DNA from: Ignavibacteria bacterium UBA7675
Lineage (GTDB): Bacteria > Bacteroidota > Ignavibacteria > Kapaibacteriales > UB7675
Assembly (NCBI GenBank): GCA_002483085.1
Contig: DLHF01000052.1
Coordinates: 1 to 64,000 of the forward strand
Direction: 5' to 3'
Length of the DNA: 64,000 nucleotides
Part shown: piece by piece, positions 44,829 to 53,772 of the stretch
Numbering within the stretch: position 1 is the first letter of the stretch
How the letters are laid out: each line of letters opens with the position of its first letter
Position numbers and translations under genes: made by a program
The notes under the pieces: model-generated
What the model was told of the DNA's origin: nothing
Databases searched by the model: none
What the model saw: the letters and a program-made list of their open reading frames with translations, nothing else

Positions 44829-45797
44829 ATGGCTGTTTCCGCAGAAACAACATCACGCACCGACACACGGCAGATAGCCGCTCTGCACCGGTGTCTTTTA
44901 GACTGGTACGCGCAGAACGCCCGTTCGTTTGGCTGGCGCACACGGCAGAACGACGCGTATCTTGTGCTGGTGGCCGAAGTCATGCTACAACAGACACAGA
45001 CGGCGCGTGTGGAAATAAAACTACCGCAGTTTCTGGAACGCTTTCCCACTGTGTATGAGCTTGCGGCTGCCGATAATGCGACGATTGTGCGCGCATGGCA
45101 GGGCATGGGCTACAACAACCGTGCAATTCGCCTGCGCGATTGTGCGCGTGCAATTATAGAGCGCCACAAGGGGCATGTACCCGAAACAATGGAAGAACTT
45201 CTTGCACTGCCCGGCATTGGTCGCTACACTGCTTCTGCTATTCTCGTGTTTGCCTACGGGCGCGACCTGCCAGTTGTCGATGTGAACATCCAGCGTGTGT
45301 ATTCGCGCTTATTTGGCCGTATGGCTACAACAGCAGAAACACTGAGCGAAAAAGAGACGCATGACCTTGCGCTCCAGCTTTATCCGGTTGGAAAATCGTC
45401 GGTATGGCATCAGGCGCTGATGGACATGGGCGCGCTGTACTGCACAGCACGCGCGCCAAAGTGTGCGGTGTGCCCGCTGAACGACCTGTGCCGCTCGGCG
45501 TTTGCTATGGCCGAAGCACAGCGCCAGAAGCGGCCTGAACCATCGTGGCGCGGCGAGCCGAATCGCATTTGGCGCGGTCGTGTGGTAGAAATTTTGCGCG
45601 GTAGTGCATCCGGCCAGTGGACGAACTCGGCACAGATACTCGCACGATTATTTACCGGTGAAGTATTTACTGATGAAGAAGAAACTGAAATGCGGGCGTG
45701 GTTGCACGGACTTGCAGAAGGATTGCGGCGCGATAGATTAGTAGAAGTGCGTTCTGCCGCCGTTTCGCAGTGGGCAGAACTGCGTTTAGAACAGTAG
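44829..45797 (+). CDS. mutY: A/G-specific adenine DNA glycosylase (MutY-type, no NUDIX domain)
   Basis: MutY removes adenine paired with 8-oxoguanine. The 322-residue protein has the catalytic Glu segment VAEVMLQQTQTARV, the helix-hairpin-helix LPGIGRYTASAI, the Asp of VDVNIQRVYSRLFGR, and a [4Fe-4S] site C-x6-C-x2-C-x5-C (CTARAPKCAVCPLNDLC). The C-terminal about 95 residues (RIWRGRVVEILRGSASG...) lack the NUDIX-like 8-oxoG recognition fold of E. coli MutY and look like the short winged-helix-type tail seen in some actinobacterial MutY proteins. It is close to the next gene (51 bases), same strand. Confidence 0.88.
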   Translation: MAVSAETTSRTDTRQIAALHRCLLDWYAQNARSFGWRTRQNDAYLVLVAEVMLQQTQTARVEIKLPQFLERFPTVYELAAADNATIVRAWQGMGYNNRAIRLRDCARAIIERHKGHVPETMEELLALPGIGRYTASAILVFAYGRDLPVVDVNIQRVYSRLFGRMATTAETLSEKETHDLALQLYPVGKSSVWHQALMDMGALYCTARAPKCAVCPLNDLCRSAFAMAEAQRQKRPEPSWRGEPNRIWRGRVVEILRGSASGQWTNSAQILARLFTGEVFTDEEETEMRAWLHGLAEGLRRDRLVEVRSAAVSQWAELRLEQ

Positions 45798-45848
45798 TAC
45801 GCGGGCGGCTGCGGCTTGGGCAACTATAACGACAGAGAAGAACGTAAT

Positions 45849-46625
45849 ATGGACCATAGAACATGGTTTGAAGAGCGCTTCGGCGACGATTGGAGGTCTG
45901 TTCGCGTATCGCAGGTGTGCGAACTGCACCGGGCTACGCCTGATATGATGGATGCTTTCTGGCGCGACGGATGGCGGCATTTTGGCGCGACGTTCTTTCG
46001 CGATATGTTCAGCGTTGTCGACAACCGATTTCGTCTTGTGGTGCCCTTGCGCATCGACGTAGAGCGCTACGAGCTTTCCGACAGCCAGCGCCGTGTGCTT
46101 CGCAAAAACGATGATGTGCAGGTGGTCATCGGCGATGCTTCTATCGACATGGAAAAGCGCCTTTTGTTCGACAAACACAAGCAGCGCTTTCGCGATAATG
46201 TACCGGAGTCGCTTACCGATTTTCTTTCGCCTGTTCCGTCGTTTGTACCCTGCCATACAGTGGAGTGCTGCGTGTACTACGAAGAGCGTCTCATCGCTGC
46301 CAGCTTTTTCGATGCGGGTGCACAAGCGTGCTCAAGCGTGTATGCATCTTTCGACCCTGATGTACCTCGGCGCAGCCTTGGAATCTTTACGTTGCTTCAC
46401 GAAATACAGTACGCACAGGAAAGCGGTCGGCGCTGGCTGTACCTTGGCTACGGGCACCGCGAGAACTCCCATTACGACTACAAAAAGAACTTTCACTCTA
46501 CTGAATTTTACAACTGGAAAGGCGAGTGGCTACCACTCGAACATCTCGATCAGCTCGCACAGGAATCGCATCCCATCGAGCACCTCGATGTCGATACTCT
46601 ACTGTCGTCACTTCGCGCTCAGTAG
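45849..46625 (+). CDS. Aminoacyl-tRNA-protein transferase (ATE/Bpt-like)
   Basis: Enzymes of this family add Arg or Leu from tRNA to protein N-termini, marking them for degradation. The 258-residue protein has the C-terminal family core: VVPLRIDVERYELSDSQRRVLRKNDDVQV, a middle AASFFDAG...SVYASFDPDVPRRSLGIFTLLHEI, and RRWLYLGYGHRENSHYDYKKNFHSTEFYNWKGEWLPL. The N-terminal Cys-rich motif of classical ATE/Bpt (CPYLP) is not seen; there is only a partial Cys segment. The start at 45849 (MDHRTW) is the first ATG; the longer frame uses TTG. Specificity cannot be told. Overlaps the convergent next gene by 18 bases. Confidence 0.78.
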   Translation: MDHRTWFEERFGDDWRSVRVSQVCELHRATPDMMDAFWRDGWRHFGATFFRDMFSVVDNRFRLVVPLRIDVERYELSDSQRRVLRKNDDVQVVIGDASIDMEKRLLFDKHKQRFRDNVPESLTDFLSPVPSFVPCHTVECCVYYEERLIAASFFDAGAQACSSVYASFDPDVPRRSLGIFTLLHEIQYAQESGRRWLYLGYGHRENSHYDYKKNFHSTEFYNWKGEWLPLEHLDQLAQESHPIEHLDVDTLLSSLRAQ

Positions 46626-47996
46626 CGACTCATCCTCAAGCCGGTACATTGCTTTTTCCACTTTATCTGCCGATTTACTAGCAGCAGCCTGAAGCAGGGT
46701 TTCGGCCATTGTTTCAGGGGCAATAAGCGGTCGGGCTTCAGTAAAATATTCCTGAAAGCAGCGATCTTGGCGCGACGGCTGCCACCGCCCAGTTTCCGTG
46801 TAGTCCAGAGTATCTATAGCGGGATTATACACAGTAAATTTATCGGGAGAGTAGCGGCCTGTGAAATGCCATGCTGTGGTCTCGTCGTGTGTTTCCGAGC
46901 GGAGCACATCGGAGTACAGGATGTGCCCGTCGTATGCGCTTGCTATTTCTATAGTCAGCTTCAGGGCTCCATTGTACCACAGCCGTTGTTTTATAAAGTT
47001 CAGCGGTTCAGCTTTGCGGACATAGCGTTTTTTGCCGCCTGTCGAATCATGGATTTCGTAGTAACCGCCAGTGATCACCCATGCCTGTTCTACGTCGGGT
47101 TCGAGCAGCTCCGCCGCAGGCGTGCTGAAGTCGATATCTGCCGTACCCGAAACAATGTATTTGATATTGGCATTGCGTGCGATTTCGGGCGTGATGTGCG
47201 AATAGCGGGCGAGATTGTCGGCGTTGACAATGTCGATGAATATATCATCGCCGAGTTGCCTGCTGATACGTTCGCGGATAATACCTGCGCGGTCGCCTGC
47301 AAAGCCAAACACAGCAACTGTAATTCTACCGCGTTTCAGGCTTTCAGCTTTCATTTGCACGGCATCGCGGAAGCTGCCGAGCTTGCCGAATAATTCGTAG
47401 GATTTTCTGTAGTAGCCATTATTGAACAGCGCCACCGCTTCGTCGTAGTCCACTTCCATTTGCGAATCGCGTATATAACGGTCGGCGTCTTTCAGCCCCC
47501 GCATTTTTTTGAAATGCGCAAGAGCGGCGTGATACTCTGCGCGGTTGAAAAGCTCCACACCGCGCTGGTAGTACGATTCGAGTGCGGTCATCACGCCGCC
47601 GCGCATTGTCTCCGGTACTGTTCTCTTCGCAAGCTGCACGCCTCGAACTTCTGCTGTGCGTATTACACTCACCGCAGAATTTACCGGATGGTCGTAGAGC
47701 AGAGACATCGCATCTGCAAAATTTTCGCGGGAGAAAGCGGTCTCTGCCGACTGGATAAGATAGCTGAGGTAAGCATTGCCCACGCGCTCTAATGCGATGT
47801 TGGGCTTTACCTCGGGGTCGTCGTGATTATCGTCGTAGTATTCCACAGCGAGCTGGAATGCTTCGGCGAGCCGTCCTTCTGTCTCGGCTTCTTGCAGGCG
47901 TGTTTCCAGACTTTTACACCCGCCGAGCACTGCTGCCAGCAGTACTGCCGCCAAGAGAAAAAGGCGTTGTGTCCATTGGGTAACTGTTCGGTTCAT
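46608..47996 (-). CDS. Lipoprotein with TPR-like repeats and FlgO/CsgG-like domain
   Basis: The 462-residue protein starts with a lipoprotein signal peptide (LLAAVLGGCKS, lipidated Cys near residue 27). Residues about 30-215 contain helical repeats (SYYQRGVELFNRAEYHAALAHFKKM and DYDEAVALFNNGYYRKSYELFGKLGSF). Residues about 225-360 resemble a CsgG/FlgO-type alpha-beta domain (ITVAVFGFAGDRAGIIRERISRQLGDDIFIDIV, then IKYIVSGTADIDF). It is likely bound to the inner face of the outer membrane. The function is unknown; the similar exported protein at 37.6 kb may act in a related system. Confidence 0.75.
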   Translation of the reverse strand: MNRTVTQWTQRLFLLAAVLLAAVLGGCKSLETRLQEAETEGRLAEAFQLAVEYYDDNHDDPEVKPNIALERVGNAYLSYLIQSAETAFSRENFADAMSLLYDHPVNSAVSVIRTAEVRGVQLAKRTVPETMRGGVMTALESYYQRGVELFNRAEYHAALAHFKKMRGLKDADRYIRDSQMEVDYDEAVALFNNGYYRKSYELFGKLGSFRDAVQMKAESLKRGRITVAVFGFAGDRAGIIRERISRQLGDDIFIDIVNADNLARYSHITPEIARNANIKYIVSGTADIDFSTPAAELLEPDVEQAWVITGGYYEIHDSTGGKKRYVRKAEPLNFIKQRLWYNGALKLTIEIASAYDGHILYSDVLRSETHDETTAWHFTGRYSPDKFTVYNPAIDTLDYTETGRWQPSRQDRCFQEYFTEARPLIAPETMAETLLQAAASKSADKVEKAMYRLEDESLLSAK

Positions 47997-48381
47997 AGCC
48001 GCTCCTGCATAGAAGATAAAAAATCGCATTCGGGTTCAAGGACGCAGCTCTACGCAGAAGGGTTACTGTCATGGTGAATTATGGGGCAAAGAATATTTTG
48101 TGGCACGGGCGTCGTTGCAGCGGAGCCGCCCTAGCGGGACGGCTCTACCGTATGGTCGCTGTCACCGGTCGCACATCCGCTTGTCGGTTGCCCGGCTGCT
48201 TCCCGCAGCGATGATGTCTATCATCATTGAATTGCGCTCAAAATTTTGACAGCGTGCACCTGCTCCCTTCATAATTCCGGTTGCATAATCGCCATTGGTT
48301 TTTAATTTGGGGGCTGGCAGAATACAATGGGATAGATGTTCTGCCATCGAAGAGACACAATCGCCAGTTGGGAAAAGCCGT
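47997..48381. other. 385-base divergent intergenic region
   Basis: It holds family A copy 5 and the upstream regions of the lipoprotein and KAP genes. In-frame extension of the KAP gene to a TTG at 48295 is possible but lacks support. Confidence 0.4.
48098..48193 (-). repeat. Dispersed intergenic repeat, family A, copy 5 (longest)
   Basis: On the minus strand: GCAACCGACAAGCGG, ATGTGCGACCGGTGACAGCG, a 45-base middle that includes the hairpin GAGCCGTCCCGCTAGGGCGG (its complement at 48123-48145), then CGACGCCCGTGCCACAA. Confidence 0.75.
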
Positions 48382-51327
48382 ATGAGTGCACAGGCACAAC
48401 CTGAATTTCAGTCCGGTTCAGTTGCCGTTATTGCGGCGCCAGAAAGCGCAGAAGCTGATCGCGTAGTGCAGATGATGACCGAAGGCGGTGTACAGACGCG
48501 GTTGATACGGATGCCTTCGCCTCGTGAAGTGAGTCTCTCTCTAAAAATAGGAGAACAAGACATTATTGCAGCTCCACTTGTAGCTGTGTTACTCCTAGAC
48601 AAAAATACTGGGGAGTTCTCTGATCATTGGTCTGCCATGAGTCGGAATTTTGTACGGGAGAGTAACATCATTGTTTTTGGTCTCAACTTAATTACCGATA
48701 AAGCTGGTAGCGTCATGCCCAATATTTTGGGTGATGTTATATCCGTAGTGGATACAGGCTCCATAGAGCGGGCTATCGACGAACTCTGTTTTCGCATCAA
48801 TGAAGCGGTAGCCGCAAAAAAACAGGCGTTATCTACTGTTCCCGAGCAACAAGAAGAGTCTGCTCAGAGTAGTTCTTCCACACAATCGGCTTCCAACGAC
48901 TACACCTGCACATTCACCGATAATAGCGGCACTCCTGTTGCCACGTATTCCGTTACTGCCGATCTCGCTTCTCTGCTGTTCCGAGCGCGAGCACTGCACG
49001 TGGACTATCAGAGCAATAGAATTGCTGAGCCCGACATAGCATTTACTTCGCTGCTGTTTGCGGGCCTTACTTTGAATGTGCCTTTTGCACAGTGGTTTCA
49101 GGCTTTTGTACAAAGAAGTAGTATTAATATTGCTGCGGGACTCCGCCGTATTCAAAGAACTCCTGATTTCCTGCAAAGCCTCGCTGCCGAAGTGCCCGTG
49201 TATCGAAATATATCGCTGTCGCCGAGCATATCTGTTCGCGCGCTTTTTTCCGATGCTCAGTTGTTTACTGCAAACGCCGCACTCGATGTTCGCCATATCA
49301 TTGCCGCGTTCATTTATAAATCAGACGGGCACCGAGCAGAACTCGCCGAGTGGAACTTCAACCGCGAGCAATGGTCGAATTCTTTCCTCGGCTTTATCGC
49401 ACAGTATTACCCCGACGATACTGAGCTTTACCGGCAGCAGCACATTGCAGCTTTTTCCGCACAGCCCGAGCCTACCCGTGTGGACGTGCCAAAGCAGGCT
49501 CCTCCGCGCGGCCCGTCTACGCATATCGACAGCGACCGCTGGACGGTAGATGATACGCTTGGCTACGATGCCTACGCTCATGCGATTTACCGATTTCTTG
49601 TGCACGAGAAGACAAAATCGCCGCTTACTATTAGCATTCAAGCGCCTTGGGGCGGTGGGAAAACATCGCTGATGCGCATGATTCAGAAGAGGTTGGATCC
49701 AGAGGCTGTCCCCGACGCCGATACTTCTTCTATGCCAGGAGAAGAACAGGGGAAAGACCGGCTCAGTGTACGCGGAGTGATAGAAGAAATTAATAAATGG
49801 ACGGCGGGCGTGCGGAAGCAAGAGGTTGCACCGCTAAAAGACCGACCTCACAGGAAGATGACTGTGTGGTTCAATGCTTGGAAATACGAGAGTGTGAACC
49901 AAGTGTGGGCTGGTCTGGCCGATGCTATTATGCAGCAGGTGACTGCTCGTATGCCGGTAGCCGAGCGCGAGCGATTCTGGCTTCACCTTCACTTCAGGCG
50001 CGTGGACGCTGATGCCATACGGCAAAAAGTGTACGACCGTATCTTTCAGCGCACATTGCGATTTGCCGTAAAAGCACTACCTATTGTGGTTTGTGCAATA
50101 GCGATGGGCGTTATTGCGATAGCGGGTGGCTTTGGCGTGCTCGGATGGATACTCACTGGTGGTTCGCTGCCAGCGGGCATGGTAGCTGTTTTTATCAAAT
50201 ACTTTTCTGCAAAGAAAAAGGTGGAAGAGGAGCCTGCCGACATCAGCCTGAGCGAATATGTAAGAGCGCCAGACTACAGCACCGAACTCGGATTTATTCA
50301 CCATGCTGAGCGCGATCTTCAGCGTGTGTTTGAGTGCATTCCCGCCGAGTACAAGCCGCTTGTTGTGTTTATCGACGACCTCGACCGATGTTCGCCCGGC
50401 AATGTAGCAAAAGTGATGGAAGCCGTGAACCTATTCCTTGCAGGGGAGTTTCCCAATTGTATTTTTGTGCTTGGCATGGACAGCGAACTCGTAGCAGCGG
50501 CGCTGCAAGCGGCGCACAGGGAGATGATAGCAGCGCTCGACAACCATGCAAAAACGCCAGTAGGCTGGCGCTTCATGGACAAATTTATACAACTGCCATT
50601 TATCATTCCGCCATGTGAGTCCAACGGTATCGACCGATATACAACAGCGCTGTTTTCGTCGCGCAGCAGGCCCGAGCAGCAGCACAGCGCACCGCCGCCA
50701 GCACATAGCACTGCGAGTACCATCAGGGCAACTGAAGCTGCAGTAGTGCCGGAAGAGCAGCGCAGGGCGCCTCGGCCAACAGCCGAAGAAATAAGAAACA
50801 TTGTTCGCCAAAAGATTGATGAGGGCATAAGAGAGTTCAGCGACGACAACCCGGAGATCGAACAGTATATTGCACAAGGGAAAGCGTATTTTCGGGGTAA
50901 TCCGCGCGAAATGAAGCGATTTGCCAACACCTTCCGGTTCCATTACTTCTTGCGCTGGGCACGCGAGGCGCAGCCCGGAGCCGAAAGCCCCACGCCCGAA
51001 CAGGTAGTGCGCTGGACTGTGCTTGCTATGAAGTGGCCAGAGGTAGCGCGCTGGCTGCACAGCGGATTTGGAGCTGGGGTGACAGCCGTAGGCGGAGCAG
51101 GCGACGACCGCAGCGGTGTGCGTACACGGCTACAGCGTATAGAAAAATGTTCTCTTGCCGATACTCCCGAGCAGTGGAAAAACGCTGTGGCGGAGGAATT
51201 CCTTTCTACTGGAGACCAGCCGTACCACTGGATAGGGGACGGCGATTTGTTTTGCTTCTTTCAGAAAGAAGCAAACTTACCTGAAGGTGAGCGGCTCTCC
51301 GCTGGTGCAGGAAGAGGGCTGTGGTAG
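48382..51327 (+). CDS. KAP-family P-loop NTPase with TIR-like and Clp-N-like N-terminal regions
   Basis: The 981-residue protein has three parts. Residues about 12-145 show a TIR/Rossmann-like strand-helix pattern (SVAVIAAP, LVAVLLLDKN, NIIVFGLNL, VISVVD), with no obvious catalytic Glu. Residues about 195-350 hold two helical segments resembling Clp N-terminal repeats (ALDVRHIIAAFIYKSDGHRAELAEWNFNREQW). Residues about 385-935 form a KAP NTPase: Walker A APWGGGKTS (421-429), WFNAWKYE, Walker B VVFIDDLDRCSP (661-672), and two membrane helices between them (about 563-607) as KAP proteins often have. KAP and TIR modules recur in phage-defence and conflict systems, so a membrane-bound defence role is proposed (inference). 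It stands alone between family A repeats. Confidence 0.8.
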   Translation: MSAQAQPEFQSGSVAVIAAPESAEADRVVQMMTEGGVQTRLIRMPSPREVSLSLKIGEQDIIAAPLVAVLLLDKNTGEFSDHWSAMSRNFVRESNIIVFGLNLITDKAGSVMPNILGDVISVVDTGSIERAIDELCFRINEAVAAKKQALSTVPEQQEESAQSSSSTQSASNDYTCTFTDNSGTPVATYSVTADLASLLFRARALHVDYQSNRIAEPDIAFTSLLFAGLTLNVPFAQWFQAFVQRSSINIAAGLRRIQRTPDFLQSLAAEVPVYRNISLSPSISVRALFSDAQLFTANAALDVRHIIAAFIYKSDGHRAELAEWNFNREQWSNSFLGFIAQYYPDDTELYRQQHIAAFSAQPEPTRVDVPKQAPPRGPSTHIDSDRWTVDDTLGYDAYAHAIYRFLVHEKTKSPLTISIQAPWGGGKTSLMRMIQKRLDPEAVPDADTSSMPGEEQGKDRLSVRGVIEEINKWTAGVRKQEVAPLKDRPHRKMTVWFNAWKYESVNQVWAGLADAIMQQVTARMPVAERERFWLHLHFRRVDADAIRQKVYDRIFQRTLRFAVKALPIVVCAIAMGVIAIAGGFGVLGWILTGGSLPAGMVAVFIKYFSAKKKVEEEPADISLSEYVRAPDYSTELGFIHHAERDLQRVFECIPAEYKPLVVFIDDLDRCSPGNVAKVMEAVNLFLAGEFPNCIFVLGMDSELVAAALQAAHREMIAALDNHAKTPVGWRFMDKFIQLPFIIPPCESNGIDRYTTALFSSRSRPEQQHSAPPPAHSTASTIRATEAAVVPEEQRRAPRPTAEEIRNIVRQKIDEGIREFSDDNPEIEQYIAQGKAYFRGNPREMKRFANTFRFHYFLRWAREAQPGAESPTPEQVVRWTVLAMKWPEVARWLHSGFGAGVTAVGGAGDDRSGVRTRLQRIEKCSLADTPEQWKNAVAEEFLSTGDQPYHWIGDGDLFCFFQKEANLPEGERLSAGAGRGLW

Positions 51328-51686
51328 TATGATGCACGCACCGTCTCTGTAGGAAAACTGCTTGTATGGAAGTACCTGGATTGTGCACGCAGAAGAGCAA
51401 AAGCGAAAAGCGGTATGAAAACAGGAAGCGGGTGATGCGACCGGTGACAGCGGTGCCCGCTACTACAGAGGCAGAAGTGCCCATAACAGTTCAGAAAGTA
51501 ATCAGTGTATACAGAGCCTCGAAGATGTAAAGCCGGAGTGAAAATGCGAATCTTTTCCCGTGCAAGACCCTGCTAAAATGGTTATATTCGCCCGACAGGG
51601 CAAAACGACAGGGAAAGATTTTCCGGTTGAAGTAAAAGAGTCGGTGTTGTTTTGTTGGTTACGCCATCTTGGGAAGGATTGCGTGT
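51328..51686. other. 359-base spacer between the KAP and histidine kinase genes
   Basis: Apart from family A copy 6 nothing is recognised. No terminator was seen after the KAP gene. The kinase gene has its own good ribosome site. Confidence 0.4.
51422..51486 (+). repeat. Dispersed intergenic repeat, family A, copy 6 (worn)
   Basis: ATGCGACCGGTGACAGCGGTG is intact, while the right block is degenerate (AGAAGTGCCCATAAC). Confidence 0.6.
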
Positions 51687-53651
51687 ATGCGGCACGAATA
51701 TCGTGATGAAGTGCGTAGTCGGCTGTCAGGTCTCGATGATATCCACGACAGAATTCACACGTTACATACATATATTCAAGATAATCTTCAACAGGATCCG
51801 CGCGGCTGCGCTGAACTTGCTGGTGAAGCGCTCGCCCTTGCAAGAACGGAAGGGGATTTGCCCAGCATTGCTCAGAGCCTTACCGATCTTGCCCGCTGCC
51901 GCCAGTTGCTGAGCGAGTACACTGCTGCTCGCGAGCTTTACAGCGAAGCTCTTGCACTTTTCGAAGAACTCCACGACTATACATCGCAGGTATTTGTGCT
52001 TCGGAGTTTGGGCTGGATAAGCAAGCTGTTGGGCGATTACAGACGATCATTAGAAGAATACACACGGGGATTAGTGCACGCTGAGGCACATGGCTATACC
52101 ATGGCGACAGCACAATGCCTGAATGGGTTGGGCACATTGTATGGTGCAATGGGCGACTACAGCAAAGCGATAGACTGCTATCAGCGTTCGTTGCTGTTGC
52201 GCAGTGAGCTCGGCGACAAAGAGCTCGGAGCTGTGTACACTAATATTGGCAACATGCACCACCGGCTTGGCAATTATCAGCAGGCATTGGACTACTACCG
52301 CAAGCGCCTGGACTTGTGCGAGACGAGCGAAGCGGATGCTACCAAGGCGCTCACGCTTCAAAATGTAGGAGCAACGCTGCATCATATTGGCGAGCACGAG
52401 CAGGCAGAGAGCCACACACGAGAAGCGCTGGGTATTTACGAAAAGCTGGGCGACAGGACAGGGATGGCTCGGTGTCTTGCCAACGTAGGCTGTATTTTGC
52501 AGATGCGTAATCAAATAGAAGAAGCCAGCGAGTTGTACGTTAAAGCTCTGGCACTTGCCGAAGACATAGGCGACTACGACACCGTGACAGGCACGCTTAC
52601 CAACCTTGGCACGCTGCACACAGCAGCAGAAGCATACCCACAGGCCGTAGAATACCTCTTGCGGGCACTCGCACTGGCCGAGGAGGCGGGGAGCCGCAAA
52701 GTGCAGAGTGAGATATGTATACACCTTTCCGAGGTTCTGGAAAAAACTGGTAATACCTCCGAAGCCCTGTCGTACTACAAGATGTACACATCGCTGAACA
52801 ACGAACTGCTCGGGCGCGAGAAGCACATGGCAATGCACGAACTGCAATACAGGTTCGACGTCGAAAAATTAGAGCAGGAAAAAGAGATATACCGTCTGAA
52901 AAATGTAGAGCTTGCCGAAGCGCTTGCAGAAGTTGAAAAGCTAAACAGCCATTTGCGCCAAATGGATGCAGAGAAAAACGAATTGCTTGGGATTGTTGTC
53001 CACGATCTGAAAAGCCCTCTCAGCAATATTCTTATGCTCGCCCAGATACTCTCGCGCAACCACAATACAATCAGCCCAGCCGATATCAATGAATTTGCAG
53101 GTGATATCGAGACTGTAGCCCACCGCATGATGGAGCTCATTGTCAATATGCTCGATGCAGATTCTATGGAGTCGGGGCGGACACACATTGCTCTAACGGA
53201 TGTCGATGTGGTAGAAGTCGTTGCTGGTGTGCTATCGCAGTACCGCGAGCGCGCCGCTGCCAAGAGCATTACTCTGCATGTGTATACGCCGCAAAAAGCA
53301 TATGCCGTTGCCGACTGCAATGCACTGGTACGAGTTGTTGATAATTTAGTGTCCAATGCTATCAAATACTCGCCGCCCGACAGCAATGTGTATGTAACGG
53401 TGCAGGAACTCTCTACAATGGTAAGCTGTACAGTGCGCGACGAAGGGCCGGGTGTGACGCCGGAAGATAAGGCAAAGCTGTTTGGCAGATTTGCGCGTCT
53501 GAGCGCCCGTCCTACTGGTGGGGAACATTCTACGGGGCTTGGGCTCTCTATTGTAAAAAAGCTGATGGAAGCTATGAAAGGAAGTGTGCGCTGCGAAAGC
53601 GAAGAGGGACAGGGCGCTGCCTTTATTCTGGAACTCCCGCGCCTACGATAG
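51687..53651 (+). CDS. TPR-containing sensor histidine kinase
   Basis: The 654-residue soluble protein starts with about eight to nine TPR units (residues 45-385), followed by a coiled coil (YRFDVEKLEQEKEIYRLKN...EVEKLNSHLRQMD). Then comes a HisKA domain with the phospho-accepting His in GIVVHDLKSPLSNILML, and an HATPase domain with N box DNLVSNAIKYS, G1 DEGPGV and G2 GLGLSIVKKL. There are no membrane segments, so the signal is likely cytoplasmic or by protein contact through the TPRs. GGGAAGGA eight bases before the ATG at 51687 is one of the strongest ribosome sites here. The cognate regulator is not in the window. Confidence 0.92.
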   Translation: MRHEYRDEVRSRLSGLDDIHDRIHTLHTYIQDNLQQDPRGCAELAGEALALARTEGDLPSIAQSLTDLARCRQLLSEYTAARELYSEALALFEELHDYTSQVFVLRSLGWISKLLGDYRRSLEEYTRGLVHAEAHGYTMATAQCLNGLGTLYGAMGDYSKAIDCYQRSLLLRSELGDKELGAVYTNIGNMHHRLGNYQQALDYYRKRLDLCETSEADATKALTLQNVGATLHHIGEHEQAESHTREALGIYEKLGDRTGMARCLANVGCILQMRNQIEEASELYVKALALAEDIGDYDTVTGTLTNLGTLHTAAEAYPQAVEYLLRALALAEEAGSRKVQSEICIHLSEVLEKTGNTSEALSYYKMYTSLNNELLGREKHMAMHELQYRFDVEKLEQEKEIYRLKNVELAEALAEVEKLNSHLRQMDAEKNELLGIVVHDLKSPLSNILMLAQILSRNHNTISPADINEFAGDIETVAHRMMELIVNMLDADSMESGRTHIALTDVDVVEVVAGVLSQYRERAAAKSITLHVYTPQKAYAVADCNALVRVVDNLVSNAIKYSPPDSNVYVTVQELSTMVSCTVRDEGPGVTPEDKAKLFGRFARLSARPTGGEHSTGLGLSIVKKLMEAMKGSVRCESEEGQGAAFILELPRLR

Positions 53652-53772
53652 CTGTATTTTGCCACATTTTCCCCAGATTATCCAATCGTAAACTTTGCGT
53701 AACATTCAGGTAAGGTTAGCAGGCCAACTTGCGGCAATAAAGTAATGTTGTCGTACTTATTCCGGCTAGGCT

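Noticed and set aside
48295..48381. Upstream TTG start for the KAP protein
   Set aside because: The extra 29 residues lack any domain and no ribosome site was seen; the ATG at 48382 is adopted.
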